Below are positions 17,418-26,197 of a stretch of DNA of 64,000 nucleotides, one piece after another. The translations under genes and the position numbers were made by a program. The stretch is from the NCBI GenBank assembly GCA_964627995.1, contig CAZVLN010000001.1:129653-193652 (forward strand), read 5' to 3'. Numbering within the stretch: the first letter of the stretch is position 1; each line of letters starts with the position of its first letter. This DNA comes from JAWLFI01 sp964627995 (lineage in GTDB: Bacteria; Bacteroidota; Bacteroidia; Chitinophagales; Saprospiraceae). The notes under the pieces were generated by a model. It was not told where the DNA came from. It was given only the letters and a program-made list of their open reading frames with translations, and made no database searches.

Positions 17418-18188
17418 ATGCTTGTACTACTCTCTCCCGCAAAAACAATGAATTTTGAACGGCCCAACCGAGCGGCCGGCTCACAACCAATGTTCGAATC
17501 TGATGCTCAGGAATTAGCCACTGTCCTAAAATCCAAAAGCAGTCAAGACCTTCAAAATTTAATGGACATCAGCCAAAACCTAGGTGATCTTAACTATGAA
17601 AGGTACCAGGAAATGAAGTTCAAGCCCCAGCCGGATGATGCAAGAGCAGCTTTAGATGTATTTGAAGGTGATGTCTACAAGGGTATCGATTCACAGACTA
17701 TGGAGGAAGAACACTGGCAGTATGCCCAACACCATATCCGGATCCTCTCTGGCTTATATGGGTATTTACGCCCCCTGGACTATATCCAACCTTATCGCTT
17801 AGAAATGGGCACAAAGTTGAAAATTGATGAAAACACTAAAAATTTATATGACTTTTGGCAGCCTAAACTTGTGGATCTATTAAAAAATGATCTGGAAGAT
17901 CAAGACCATAATATCATTGTTAATCTGGCATCTAATGAATATTTTAAGGCTGTACCCATCAAAAACTTAGATACCAATGTATTGGAGATTAAGTTTAAAG
18001 AATGGAGAGATGGAAAGCTAAAATTCATCACATTTTATGCGAAAAAAGCTCGAGGGCTTATGGCCCGCTATATGATGGATCACGCTATTACCCAGCCGGA
18101 AGAACTAAAAAACTTTGATGTTGAGGGCTATCAATTTGAGAGTGAGCTGTCCAGCGAATGGGAATGGGTTTTTACTCGTGAAAGCTGA
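17418..18188 (+). CDS. yaaA: Peroxide stress protein YaaA (DUF328)
   Basis: 256-residue member of the YaaA/DUF328 family, which in E. coli limits intracellular iron and oxidative damage under H2O2 stress. The start MLVLLSPAKTMNF is diagnostic. Further family blocks are DVYKGIDSQTM, ILSGLYGYLRPLDYIQPYRLEMGT, NLASNEYFKAV and KKARGLMARYMMDH. Its length is normal. There is no obvious promoter in the 27 bp between the DUF1573 terminator and its ATG, so its transcription may depend on read-through or on a site I cannot see. Confidence 0.96.
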   Translation: MLVLLSPAKTMNFERPNRAAGSQPMFESDAQELATVLKSKSSQDLQNLMDISQNLGDLNYERYQEMKFKPQPDDARAALDVFEGDVYKGIDSQTMEEEHWQYAQHHIRILSGLYGYLRPLDYIQPYRLEMGTKLKIDENTKNLYDFWQPKLVDLLKNDLEDQDHNIIVNLASNEYFKAVPIKNLDTNVLEIKFKEWRDGKLKFITFYAKKARGLMARYMMDHAITQPEELKNFDVEGYQFESELSSEWEWVFTRES

Positions 18189-18195
18189 TTTTTGC

Positions 18196-18203
18196 TATCT
18201 TTG
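18196..18203 (+). promoter_or_regulatory. -7 box directly before the penicillin acylase ATG
   Basis: TATCTTTG (perfect TAnnTTTG) with only five bases to the ATG at 18209. Because transcription normally starts about 5-7 nt after this box, the mRNA would begin at or next to the start codon, that is, be leaderless. Confidence 0.6.
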
Positions 18204-18208
18204 ATTGT

Positions 18209-20563
18209 ATGAAATATGTGTATACAATCATAAGCCTTTTATGCCTGGGAGCCTTTCTTTATTATGGGCACGTCAGCCCGATAGGTAAATTGCCACCGGC
18301 AGTTGATTTCATGAATCCCTATACGGGTTGGTGGCAACAGGCAGAAAGACCAAGGTTGGCCAGGCGCTTTTTTACAGGCCCTGTCGATAAAGATATCCAG
18401 ATCATTTTTGATGACAATTTGATTCCTCATATCTATGCCGATAATTACAAAGATGCAGTATATGCACAAGGGATTTTGCACGCGCATTTTAGGCTTTGGC
18501 AAATGGATATCACAAATCGAGCTACGACAGGAAGGCTATCCGAAGTGGTTGGCAAACGCGCTATTGAAGCAGATGAAGAAAAAAGAAGAATAGGACTTAA
18601 ATCTTTAGGTGATCATCTAATTCATCAAGCGATTCAAGATCCGGAAATTCGCGAATTATTAGCCACGTATGCCGAAGGAGTAAATCACCTGGTCAAACAA
18701 TTGTCACCTAGCGCTTACCCCTTGGAATACAAATTACTTCGATACAAACCAGAACCCTGGACGCTGGCTCATTCTGGCGCTGTGGCTGCTAGCCTGGTTC
18801 ACAATTTATGCTTTAGAAATGAAGATTTGGAAAATACAGGAATCGTTCAAAACTATGGCGAAGCTTTTTTTGAAAAATACTATCCAGAATGGAATCCGCG
18901 ACAAAAACCAATTATTCAAAAACGGTACTCCAATCAATCCTTCAGCCTCTCTCCTTCTAAGACAATTTCGAATAAAACCTCTTCAAGGTGGTCACAACCG
19001 GATCCATCTAATGGCAGTAACAATTGGGCTGTTCACCGCTCTAAGACAAAAAACCAAAACAACCTATTAGCTAATGATCCACACTTGGGCTTGTCTCTTC
19101 CTTCCCTATGGTATGAAGTCCATATACATCTTCCGGAAAGACAAATTTATGGCGTTAGTTTTCCAGGCATACCCGGCATAGTGTTGGGCTTTAATGACAA
19201 GATTGCATGGGGCTCCACTAATGTGTCTCACGATGTGGCTGACTGGTTAAAACCTGTATGGAAAGATTCCTCCTCCTGGACATATTTATATGAGGGTGAG
19301 TGGCTGGAAGCTGAAATGGAAAAGGAAGTCATTTACGTTCGAGATCAGGACTCTATAAATATAAATATACCTCAAACAAAACTCGGCCGAGTGCCGTATC
19401 CCGAGAAAGACCACGATTTGAGTAGAATGGCTTTTTATTGGGGGCCTCTGCAAACTACTGGTGCAAATTTATTCAAGACCTTCATCGGCTTTAATCGGGC
19501 AGCAAATTACTCTGCATTCAAGTCGGCGCTACACTACTATACATTCCCCGCTCAGAATTTCGTTTTCGCTGATAAAAAAGATACTGTCGCATTGCATGTC
19601 CAGGGTCATTTGCCCCTGCGAAGCCAGGGATTGGGAACATTGGTTCAGGATAGCGTTAGCAATTCTGTTTTCAAATCAAAAGTTCCTCAGGATGAACTCC
19701 CGTATGAAGTGAATCCAGATAGAGCTTTTGTAAGCTCTGCCAATCAACACTCAACTTACCCTCAATATCCCTACGCGTACCGAGGATTTTTTGATGGTTT
19801 TCGTGGCCGAACACTGGACTCCTTACTCCGCTCAAAGTCGACTTTGAGCTTTGAGGATATGAAGCAAATACAGATGAGTACGTTTTCGCTAGAGGCTAAA
19901 GAGGCATTACCTATACTTTTAGAAAAACTAGACTCCTCATCCATCAAGCATTCGGAATATATTAATAAACTAAGAGCCTGGGACTATACCTATCAAACGA
20001 AGAATGAAGCTGCCACACTTTTTTCTATCTGGTGGCAGGCTGTTCAGGATAGCATTTATTCATCCTTGAATGTTGAGAAAACACCCAACAGCTGGCATCT
20101 TATCCAAATAATGGACAATCAACCTGAGGATACGCTTTTCTTTATGAATAAGGACAGCATAAAAAGGGGACTCTCGAATATAATTACACGATCTTTTACA
20201 GAAGCCATTCAGAAATTTGAAGAAAAGTCTAAAAAAGAATGGTATGCCCACAAGGGAACCACTATTCCACACTTAGGTAAAATAGAGGCCTTTTCAACGT
20301 CTTTATTACACAATGGTGGTACCCGACACGCACTAAATTCTATGAAAAAAAATCACGGCCCATCATGGCGTATGATTGTTGAAATGGGAGATACAATAAA
20401 AGCTGTAGGCGTTTATCCGGGTGGGCAATCCGGAAATCCCGGATCTCACTTTTATGATAATTTTGTAGAGGATTGGACCAACGGCAACTACCATTCACTT
20501 GATATGGTGGAATTCGATGACTGGAATGAACGGGTTGTAAAGTGGGAAATAAAGTCGAAATAA
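18209..20563 (+). CDS. Penicillin acylase family protein (Ntn hydrolase)
   Basis: 784-residue N-terminal-nucleophile amidohydrolase, made as one precursor and cut autocatalytically to expose the catalytic serine. An N-terminal hydrophobic segment (about 3-20) implies export or membrane anchoring. The alpha part has the DDNLIPHIYADNYKDAVYAQGILHA block (68-92). The nucleophile is Ser270 in NGSNNWAV, followed by LANDPHLGLSLPSLWYE, and the beta chain has AQNFVFAD and PGGQSGNPGSHFYDNF. Natural substrates are unknown; relatives cleave beta-lactam side chains or acyl-homoserine lactones. The next gene begins 1 bp after its stop, so it heads a five-gene run to 23269. Confidence 0.94.
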   Translation: MKYVYTIISLLCLGAFLYYGHVSPIGKLPPAVDFMNPYTGWWQQAERPRLARRFFTGPVDKDIQIIFDDNLIPHIYADNYKDAVYAQGILHAHFRLWQMDITNRATTGRLSEVVGKRAIEADEEKRRIGLKSLGDHLIHQAIQDPEIRELLATYAEGVNHLVKQLSPSAYPLEYKLLRYKPEPWTLAHSGAVAASLVHNLCFRNEDLENTGIVQNYGEAFFEKYYPEWNPRQKPIIQKRYSNQSFSLSPSKTISNKTSSRWSQPDPSNGSNNWAVHRSKTKNQNNLLANDPHLGLSLPSLWYEVHIHLPERQIYGVSFPGIPGIVLGFNDKIAWGSTNVSHDVADWLKPVWKDSSSWTYLYEGEWLEAEMEKEVIYVRDQDSININIPQTKLGRVPYPEKDHDLSRMAFYWGPLQTTGANLFKTFIGFNRAANYSAFKSALHYYTFPAQNFVFADKKDTVALHVQGHLPLRSQGLGTLVQDSVSNSVFKSKVPQDELPYEVNPDRAFVSSANQHSTYPQYPYAYRGFFDGFRGRTLDSLLRSKSTLSFEDMKQIQMSTFSLEAKEALPILLEKLDSSSIKHSEYINKLRAWDYTYQTKNEAATLFSIWWQAVQDSIYSSLNVEKTPNSWHLIQIMDNQPEDTLFFMNKDSIKRGLSNIITRSFTEAIQKFEEKSKKEWYAHKGTTIPHLGKIEAFSTSLLHNGGTRHALNSMKKNHGPSWRMIVEMGDTIKAVGVYPGGQSGNPGSHFYDNFVEDWTNGNYHSLDMVEFDDWNERVVKWEIKSK

Positions 20564-20564
20564 T

Positions 20565-20912
20565 ATGAGAAACATTCTACATTTAGTCGCACTTGTTATT
20601 TTAGTGCATTTGGTCAATTTCATGCTAGATCCACGATGGTGCTGGGCTATTTTAATTCTTTATGGATTCATTATTCGACAAAGCAGGTGGCAAGGGTTTT
20701 TTCTACCTTTTTTCGCTGTATTCCTGAGCTGGGCTTCTTACAGCTTATACCTGGATTTTAGCAATCAACATCTGCTAGCAGAAAAGATGGGCGTTCTTTT
20801 AAACGACCTCCCCTCCTCTTCCCTCCCCTGGATTAGTGCCGTTTTGGGGGGAGTCGGCGGTGGCCTCTGCGGTTGGGTAGGGACTAATTTTCAAAAATTA
20901 CTATCACTATAA
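20565..20912 (+). CDS. Small membrane protein of unknown function
   Basis: 115 residues, almost entirely hydrophobic, with three to four predicted membrane helices (about 4-22, 25-40, 46-63 and 88-108). No family recognised. It starts 1 bp after the penicillin acylase stop codon and is followed 14 bp later by the 2TM protein, so it is surely co-transcribed. The glycine-rich last helix (VLGGVGGGLCGWVG) could pack tightly with a partner. Confidence 0.75.
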   Translation: MRNILHLVALVILVHLVNFMLDPRWCWAILILYGFIIRQSRWQGFFLPFFAVFLSWASYSLYLDFSNQHLLAEKMGVLLNDLPSSSLPWISAVLGGVGGGLCGWVGTNFQKLLSL

Positions 20913-20926
20913 TTAATGATGTATTC

Positions 20927-21268
20927 ATGAGTGAGGATATCTACGAGGAAGCAAAAAGAAGGGTCAAAAAGAAAAAAGACTTCCACTCTGATTTAACGAA
21001 CTATTTGGTTTGGTCTGCAATCTTATTATTTATCAACCTATTTGTAACCAGGGGATATTTCTGGAGTTTTTGGGTAATCGGTTTCTGGGGTTTATCCATG
21101 CTGAGAAAAGCATTTTCTGTGTATGGAACGCCTTTCTCGTCCGAGGACTGGGAACAAAAAGAAATCGAAAAGGAAATGAACCGACTTAAAAAGAATGACT
21201 TCCCAAAAAAGAAAGAACACGATAAAGAAGAAGTGGATAAAAAGTGGAATGATGATGAATTGGTATAG
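20927..21268 (+). CDS. 2TM domain protein
   Basis: 113 residues matching the Bacteroidota '2TM' domain: a charged lead-in (EDIYEEAKRRVKKKKDFHSDL), two membrane helices (about 26-40 and 44-60, FWSFWVIGFWG), then a strongly charged Lys/Glu tail. In other proteins the 2TM domain is attached to LytTR regulators or stands alone; its function is unknown. It lies in the penicillin acylase run. Confidence 0.82.
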   Translation: MSEDIYEEAKRRVKKKKDFHSDLTNYLVWSAILLFINLFVTRGYFWSFWVIGFWGLSMLRKAFSVYGTPFSSEDWEQKEIEKEMNRLKKNDFPKKKEHDKEEVDKKWNDDELV

Positions 21269-22316
21269 TAAAACTCCCGGTTTCAAGTCCTGTAGACTTA
21301 TTGCAATAACTTTCTGGCTATTTGTAGGATTTAATCTAGTTGAAGCTATATCTCAGAAGGTCCAGGTAGATATCATGTCAGCTGAAGAGACAGAGTATTA
21401 CTCTACGCGAGATTCAGTAGATCATTTCTTTGATCGCGTTCAGCCTCTAGAAGTAAGCATTCAATTACAGGACAGTTCAATTGCACATTTGACACAGCCC
21501 CAGGCTGCTAATCAGCTGCAAGCGGCTATGTTACATCAAGGGGTTGAGGCTAAGGCTAACGAAAAACTACTATCGACCATAGAGTCAAGCATGAACGAGG
21601 CACTACGTCTTTCCCAACCTCTATTGAAAATGTACCCTCTTCCGGATACTATACGAGTGGGTATTATTCAGGGTGATCTTTATGGGCCCTCTGTATTCTA
21701 TACTCGAGAAAACGGTATCTATGTTCCTGAACCAATGGCGAAAGCTGGGAATGAACAAATGCTGACCGATGTTTTGATCCATGAAATATTTCACATCCAA
21801 AGCCGAAACTATCCCGAATTGCAAGAAAAGCTATATGCCCACCTGGGATTTAAAAAACTAGATCTCCCCATAATTTATCCCGATGGCTTTATTCCTCAAA
21901 CTCTCCTCAACCCTGATGGAACAGACTGGGACTATTACATCCCACTTTCCATTGATGACAAAAAAGTCCTTGCCTTTCCCCTTATCGTGAGTAAAAAATC
22001 TCATTTCGATCCGGATGAACCTAACTTCTTCAGCTATCTGAAATTCCAATTGTTTCCTTTACAAAAACAAAAAGGAGGGTATAAATTAAGCTATGAGGGT
22101 GACTTTGATGGATTGGATAGTAAATGGATGACACCCTTTTTTGAGCGTATTACTAAAAACACCAATTATATTATACATCCCGATGAGTTGATGGCAGACA
22201 ATTTTGTATTACTCACAAAATGGATAGAAAGTAATAAGGCACCTGACAAATTATCTGAACCTGGCAAACAACTCTTGCGCAAGCTTGCTGGCGAATACCA
22301 AGTCAACTTACCCTAA
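21249..22316 (+). CDS. Putative exported zinc metallopeptidase (HExxH)
   Basis: 355 residues from the first of three consecutive ATG codons at 21249/21252/21255; the start overlaps the end of the 2TM gene by 20 bp. A signal-like hydrophobic stretch follows (RLIAITFWLFVGFNLVEAI). The central VLIHEIFHIQSR carries HEIFH, the zincin HExxH pair. About 125 residues later HPDELMADNFVLL offers a downstream Glu in an E-x-x-A-D context, as in gluzincins. I do not recognise a named family. Being in one run with a penicillin acylase suggests an envelope job, but the substrate is unknown. Confidence 0.75.
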   Translation: MMMNWYSKTPGFKSCRLIAITFWLFVGFNLVEAISQKVQVDIMSAEETEYYSTRDSVDHFFDRVQPLEVSIQLQDSSIAHLTQPQAANQLQAAMLHQGVEAKANEKLLSTIESSMNEALRLSQPLLKMYPLPDTIRVGIIQGDLYGPSVFYTRENGIYVPEPMAKAGNEQMLTDVLIHEIFHIQSRNYPELQEKLYAHLGFKKLDLPIIYPDGFIPQTLLNPDGTDWDYYIPLSIDDKKVLAFPLIVSKKSHFDPDEPNFFSYLKFQLFPLQKQKGGYKLSYEGDFDGLDSKWMTPFFERITKNTNYIIHPDELMADNFVLLTKWIESNKAPDKLSEPGKQLLRKLAGEYQVNLP

Positions 22317-22333
22317 AGGTCTGCAATCATTTT

Positions 22334-23269
22334 ATGAGTTTTCAAGTCCTAAAAAGAGATGAGGTCGATACTAAAAAGTGGGATGCCACCATCAAAAAGA
22401 CACCCTACGCCGCACCCTATTCCTTAAGCTGGTACCTCGATGCTGCGACAGATAAAAGTTGGAAAGCACTAGTTCAAGACGACTATTTGAAAATAATGCC
22501 GCTGCCTTATAAAAACCGACTGCTGTGGAAACAAGTGTATCAACCACCCCTGAGCCAACAATTAGGTATTTTTGGAGAGCATGTTTTAAAAAATGATATT
22601 GTCGATTTCTTATCACAAATTCCAAAAGAATTTGCTCCTGTGTCTATTCCAATGAATGCAACTTTAAAAGCTGTAGATATTCCAGGCTGGATTTACGAAA
22701 AACGAGATAATTATATTCTCCATTTAGGTAAACCATACGAGGAACTGAGGAATAACTATTCCCACGGATTAAAATCACGAATAAAAAAGAATACGCCTAA
22801 GGTCAGGATCGAGTCGTTTGATCGCGTATCTGAATTGGACACTCATTTTAACAAGCTCATTGGATCAAAAATTGGAACGAAAAAAAAACACTTGGAAAGG
22901 GCGAATGCAATATTAACTGCAGCCTATCAAAAAAATCACGCCTTTATGATTCAGGTTATTGGCCCTGATAATTCCTGGGCTTCGCAATTGTACTTTCTCC
23001 GCATGCCGAACCGAATCATAAAACTTCGTGCCGTTGCCAATAAAAAAGGACGAAAGTATTGCGCAAATCACATTGCAATAGACCATGTGATTAGAACATT
23101 TTCAGAGCAAGATATTATTTTTGACTTTGAGGGCTCATCCATACCCGGTGTAGCCTCCTTTTTTAAGAGCTTTGGCCCGAAACTCAAGCCCTACTACTTG
23201 TATGAGAAAAAGGACTGGGCCAAGACTGCATACACCACCATAAAAAAAATCCGAGATCAGTTTCAATAG
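22334..23269 (+). CDS. GNAT/FemAB-like acyltransferase-like protein
   Basis: 311-residue cytosolic protein of a type I associate with Bacteroidota proteins having the GNAT/FemAB fold. Supportive blocks are TPYAAPYSLSWYLDAATDKSW near the N-terminus, the central NYSHGLKSRIKKNTPKVRIE, and late FDFEGSSIPGVASFFKSFGP, which resembles the FemAB 'GS..pg...fKsgfG' region. No catalytic residue can be assigned. It is the last plus-strand gene of the run, 17 bp after the metallopeptidase. Confidence 0.65.
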   Translation: MSFQVLKRDEVDTKKWDATIKKTPYAAPYSLSWYLDAATDKSWKALVQDDYLKIMPLPYKNRLLWKQVYQPPLSQQLGIFGEHVLKNDIVDFLSQIPKEFAPVSIPMNATLKAVDIPGWIYEKRDNYILHLGKPYEELRNNYSHGLKSRIKKNTPKVRIESFDRVSELDTHFNKLIGSKIGTKKKHLERANAILTAAYQKNHAFMIQVIGPDNSWASQLYFLRMPNRIIKLRAVANKKGRKYCANHIAIDHVIRTFSEQDIIFDFEGSSIPGVASFFKSFGPKLKPYYLYEKKDWAKTAYTTIKKIRDQFQ

Positions 23270-23332
23270 CCAAATCAACGAAATCTCCTTTTTTCTTACG
23301 TTCTGATTTTTTGGAACATTCGACGCTAACTA

Positions 23333-23361
23333 TACACTGACGGTGCAATATCACCAGTGTA
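23333..23361. terminator. Hairpin between convergent genes (possible bidirectional terminator)
   Basis: TACACT (23333-23338), GGTG (23342-23345), loop, CACC (23352-23355), AGTGTA (23356-23361): a bulged ten-pair stem. There is no strong T-run on either side, so terminator activity is only plausible from its position between two converging transcripts. Confidence 0.4.
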
Positions 23362-23362
23362 T

Positions 23363-23776
23363 CTAAATTTTCCGCCTGTCAAGTAATCGACGGACACTGA
23401 ACCGTCCGGAACCATTAGCCATTATTAGAAGTAAAGCGCCCATAATAGCTAAATTTTTAACAAATAAAGCCGACTGAATGCGCCGTCCTTCGCCAGGTTC
23501 CAGCGTCCACCAATCATGTACAATCAGCGTCAGGGGCAGCCAGTAAGTCAATAAGATTAAACCGGCCAATTTGACCCGATATCCAATAAGCAACATAATC
23601 CCGCTTAAAACAAGGAAAAAAGTTGCTCCCACCAGGAAAAGATCGGTATTCCAAGTCAATCCATACGCTACCATCTTATCTAAGTTAAGTTGGTAAAAAA
23701 TCATATTATCAGCGGCTTCGTAGAAAAAGAAAGACGAAATTAAAATTCGAGCTGCAACGTCTAGAATATCCTTCAT
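23363..23776 (-). CDS. DoxX family membrane protein
   Basis: 137 residues with four hydrophobic helices and the DoxX-type ordering: ARILISSFFFYEAADNMIF, then LVGATFFLVLSGIMLLIGYRVKLAGLILLTYWLPLTLIVHDWW, then FVKNLAIMGALLLIM. DoxX-like proteins are inner-membrane proteins, some linked to redox chemistry, but most have no proven role. It follows the FAD protein by 11 bp and is probably the last gene of that operon. Confidence 0.85.
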   Translation of the reverse strand: MKDILDVAARILISSFFFYEAADNMIFYQLNLDKMVAYGLTWNTDLFLVGATFFLVLSGIMLLIGYRVKLAGLILLTYWLPLTLIVHDWWTLEPGEGRRIQSALFVKNLAIMGALLLIMANGSGRFSVRRLLDRRKI

Positions 23777-23787
23777 ACTTATCTTTT

Positions 23788-25362
23788 TTATGCTCTGTTC
23801 TCAGTCGGTTGATTCATATATTGAGCTACTGCCTGGGCTACATTCTGACCGTCAAGGGCTGCTGAAATTATACCTCCTGCATAACCGGCACCCTCACCAC
23901 AGGGAAAAAAGCCTTGCACTTGTGTGTGCATAAAAGTCTTTTTATCTCGTGGTATTCGAATAGGGCTGCTCGTTCTACTCTCTGTTGCAATGGCCACAGC
24001 TTCCTCTGTAATGAAACCTTTCATCTTTTTTTCAAAATAAGGTAATGCCTTTAAAATTCGCTGCATTATGCCCAAGGGCAATAAGTCCCCCAAATTCTGG
24101 CTGACCAAACCGGGAATATAAGAGTGTTTGGGAAGGTCAGTTGATACTTTTCCCTTAATCAAGTCAGTCAAACGCTGAGCAGGAGCTTGCTGACTGCCGT
24201 CTCCAGCCTCAAAGACTTTCTTTTCTACCTGAGCCTGATAACGCAAACCAGCAAATACATCTTTATCATCCGAGGAAAAATCACCTATTTCCAAACCCAC
24301 TACTATGCCGGAATTGGCAAATGGGGAGTTGCGTTTAGACAGTGACATCCCATTGGTTACAATCTCTCCGGGGGCCGTTGCTGCCGGAACCACAAGCCCT
24401 CCGGGACACATACAAAAAGAGTATACTCCCCGCCCGTCAATTTGTTGAACGAGTTTATAAGAAGATGCCGGCAACCCAGGCTGCCGGTCTTTTTGGTTAT
24501 ACTGGATTTCATCGATTAAAGCCTGAGGGTGCTCCACCCGGACTCCCAGAGCAAATGGCTTCGACTCCATATGCACCTTTCGACGGTGGAGAATTTCATA
24601 AATATCCCTGGCGGAATGCCCGGTTGCCAAAATTAATGGCCCGGGGATGTCCCACCATTCATTTTCATTAAGTTGAATCTGGCTAATTTTTGAGTCCTGA
24701 ATCTTTACGTCCGTCAATCGTGTATCAAAGTAGATTTGCCCCCCATGGTCCAAAATGGTATCTCGTATGGCGCTAACTATTTTAGGAAGCTTATTGGACC
24801 CAATATGTGGCTGAGAATCGATTAATATATCTTCAGGTGCCCCGTGCTCAACCAATAGCTTCATGGCTCGGAAAATATCGCCTCGCTTATGAGAACGCGT
24901 GTAAAGCTTTCCATCTGAATAGGTCCCCGCCCCCCCTTCTCCAAAACAATAATTAGAGTTGGGGTTTACCTCGTGAAATTGCTGAATCGCACGAAGATCC
25001 CGCCTTCGTGCGCGCACATCTTTACCGCGTTCGATGACCACGGGCTTGAGTCCTAATCGAAGACATTCTAAAGCGGCAAAATAACCCGCAGGCCCGGCTC
25101 CAACAATGATGACCTTAGGCGCATGCTCTACATGCTTGAATTCATCAGAATACCTGGGTAAAGGTTTCCAATTTTTACGCTCAAAAATCTGAACTCTAAC
25201 TCGAAATACAGGGCGCTTGCTGCGTGCATCAAGCGAACGACGATCCACTCGAGCTATAAAGTTAGGGTTTTCTTGTTCTCCAATTTGAGCTAAGGCATGT
25301 TCGCATATCTGATCGCGATCCCATGCCTCCTCGGGTTTAAGCGTAACGGTTATATTTTTCAC
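23788..25362 (-). CDS. FAD-dependent dehydrogenase-like protein (COG2509 type)
   Basis: 524-residue flavoprotein. A small N-terminal domain (1-85) precedes the dinucleotide loop VIIVGAGPAGYFAALECLRLGLKPVVIERG (about 90-120). Then come NYCFGEGGAGTYSDGKLYTRSHKRGD, ILATGHSARDIYE, the family motif SFCMCPGGLVVPAA and a C-terminal FFPCGEGAGYAGGIISAALDGQNVA. These are hallmarks of the uncharacterised COG2509 FAD family; the substrate is unknown. It starts at GTG 25362, whose last bases form the kdsA stop (GTGA overlap), so it is translationally coupled to kdsA. Confidence 0.9.
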   Translation of the reverse strand: MKNITVTLKPEEAWDRDQICEHALAQIGEQENPNFIARVDRRSLDARSKRPVFRVRVQIFERKNWKPLPRYSDEFKHVEHAPKVIIVGAGPAGYFAALECLRLGLKPVVIERGKDVRARRRDLRAIQQFHEVNPNSNYCFGEGGAGTYSDGKLYTRSHKRGDIFRAMKLLVEHGAPEDILIDSQPHIGSNKLPKIVSAIRDTILDHGGQIYFDTRLTDVKIQDSKISQIQLNENEWWDIPGPLILATGHSARDIYEILHRRKVHMESKPFALGVRVEHPQALIDEIQYNQKDRQPGLPASSYKLVQQIDGRGVYSFCMCPGGLVVPAATAPGEIVTNGMSLSKRNSPFANSGIVVGLEIGDFSSDDKDVFAGLRYQAQVEKKVFEAGDGSQQAPAQRLTDLIKGKVSTDLPKHSYIPGLVSQNLGDLLPLGIMQRILKALPYFEKKMKGFITEEAVAIATESRTSSPIRIPRDKKTFMHTQVQGFFPCGEGAGYAGGIISAALDGQNVAQAVAQYMNQPTENRA

Positions 25363-26186
25363 GATCGTGCTTCTCTTGATTCACGAACCACTTCATATAT
25401 CCGCTTACTTTTCTGAACCACTTGCTCTAATTTATCTAATGGCAACATATTGGCAGCATCGGATTTGGCAATTTCAGGCTGATAGTGAGTTTCTATGAAA
25501 AGACCTCTCGCACCAACTGCAGCTGCCGCACAAGCCATGGATTCTATAAGTTGAGGACGGCCACCCGTTACGCCGGCAGATTGATTCGGTTGCTGAAGGG
25601 AATGCGTGCAATCCATGATTACTTCAGCACCAAATTGCTTCATTATGGGAATAGATCGAAAATCAACGACTAGGTCCTGGTATCCAAAAGTTGTTCCTCG
25701 CTCTGTTAACCAAACGTGATCACCACCGGAAGACTCTACCTTTTCTTTTGCGAATCTCATGCTTTCTGGACTCATAAACTGTCCCTTCTTAATATTTACC
25801 ACTTTTCCACTTTCGGCAGCGGCTTGAAGCAATGCTGTTTGGCGGCAGAGAAAGGCCGGAATCTGAAGAACATCTACAAAATCTTTGACCGTATCGACTT
25901 CTTCACTTTCATGAATATCTGTAATGACTGGAACCTGAAACTCTTTTCCCACCTCAGCTAATATGGATAGAGCTTTATCATCCCCTATCCCCGTAAAGGA
26001 ATCTAGTTTAGAGCGATTGGCTTTGCGATATGAACCTTTAAAAACAAAGGGAATCGATAAGCGTTGACAAATTTCAGCAATCTGATCACCAATTTTAAAC
26101 GCCATATCCCTACCTTCAATGGCACATGGTCCCGCTATAATGAAAAAAGTATCCTCTGAAAGGATACGTTTCAAATTTGAGTTCAT
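25359..26186 (-). CDS. kdsA: 3-deoxy-D-manno-octulosonate 8-phosphate synthase KdsA
   Basis: Condenses arabinose-5-phosphate with phosphoenolpyruvate to Kdo-8-phosphate, the committed step to the LPS inner-core sugar. The 275 residues show IIAGPCAIEGRDMAFKIGDQI at the start, FKGSYRKANRSKLDSFTGIG, PVITDIHE, QIPAFLCRQTALL, NIKKGQFMSPESM, and MDCTHSLQQPNQSAGVTGGRPQLIE. Normal length. It lies 11 bp after the HU-CCDC81/SPOR gene and overlaps the FAD gene by 4 bp. It implies the organism makes Kdo-containing lipopolysaccharide. Confidence 0.97.
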   Translation of the reverse strand: MNSNLKRILSEDTFFIIAGPCAIEGRDMAFKIGDQIAEICQRLSIPFVFKGSYRKANRSKLDSFTGIGDDKALSILAEVGKEFQVPVITDIHESEEVDTVKDFVDVLQIPAFLCRQTALLQAAAESGKVVNIKKGQFMSPESMRFAKEKVESSGGDHVWLTERGTTFGYQDLVVDFRSIPIMKQFGAEVIMDCTHSLQQPNQSAGVTGGRPQLIESMACAAAAVGARGLFIETHYQPEIAKSDAANMLPLDKLEQVVQKSKRIYEVVRESREARS

Positions 26187-26197
26187 AACAATATCTT

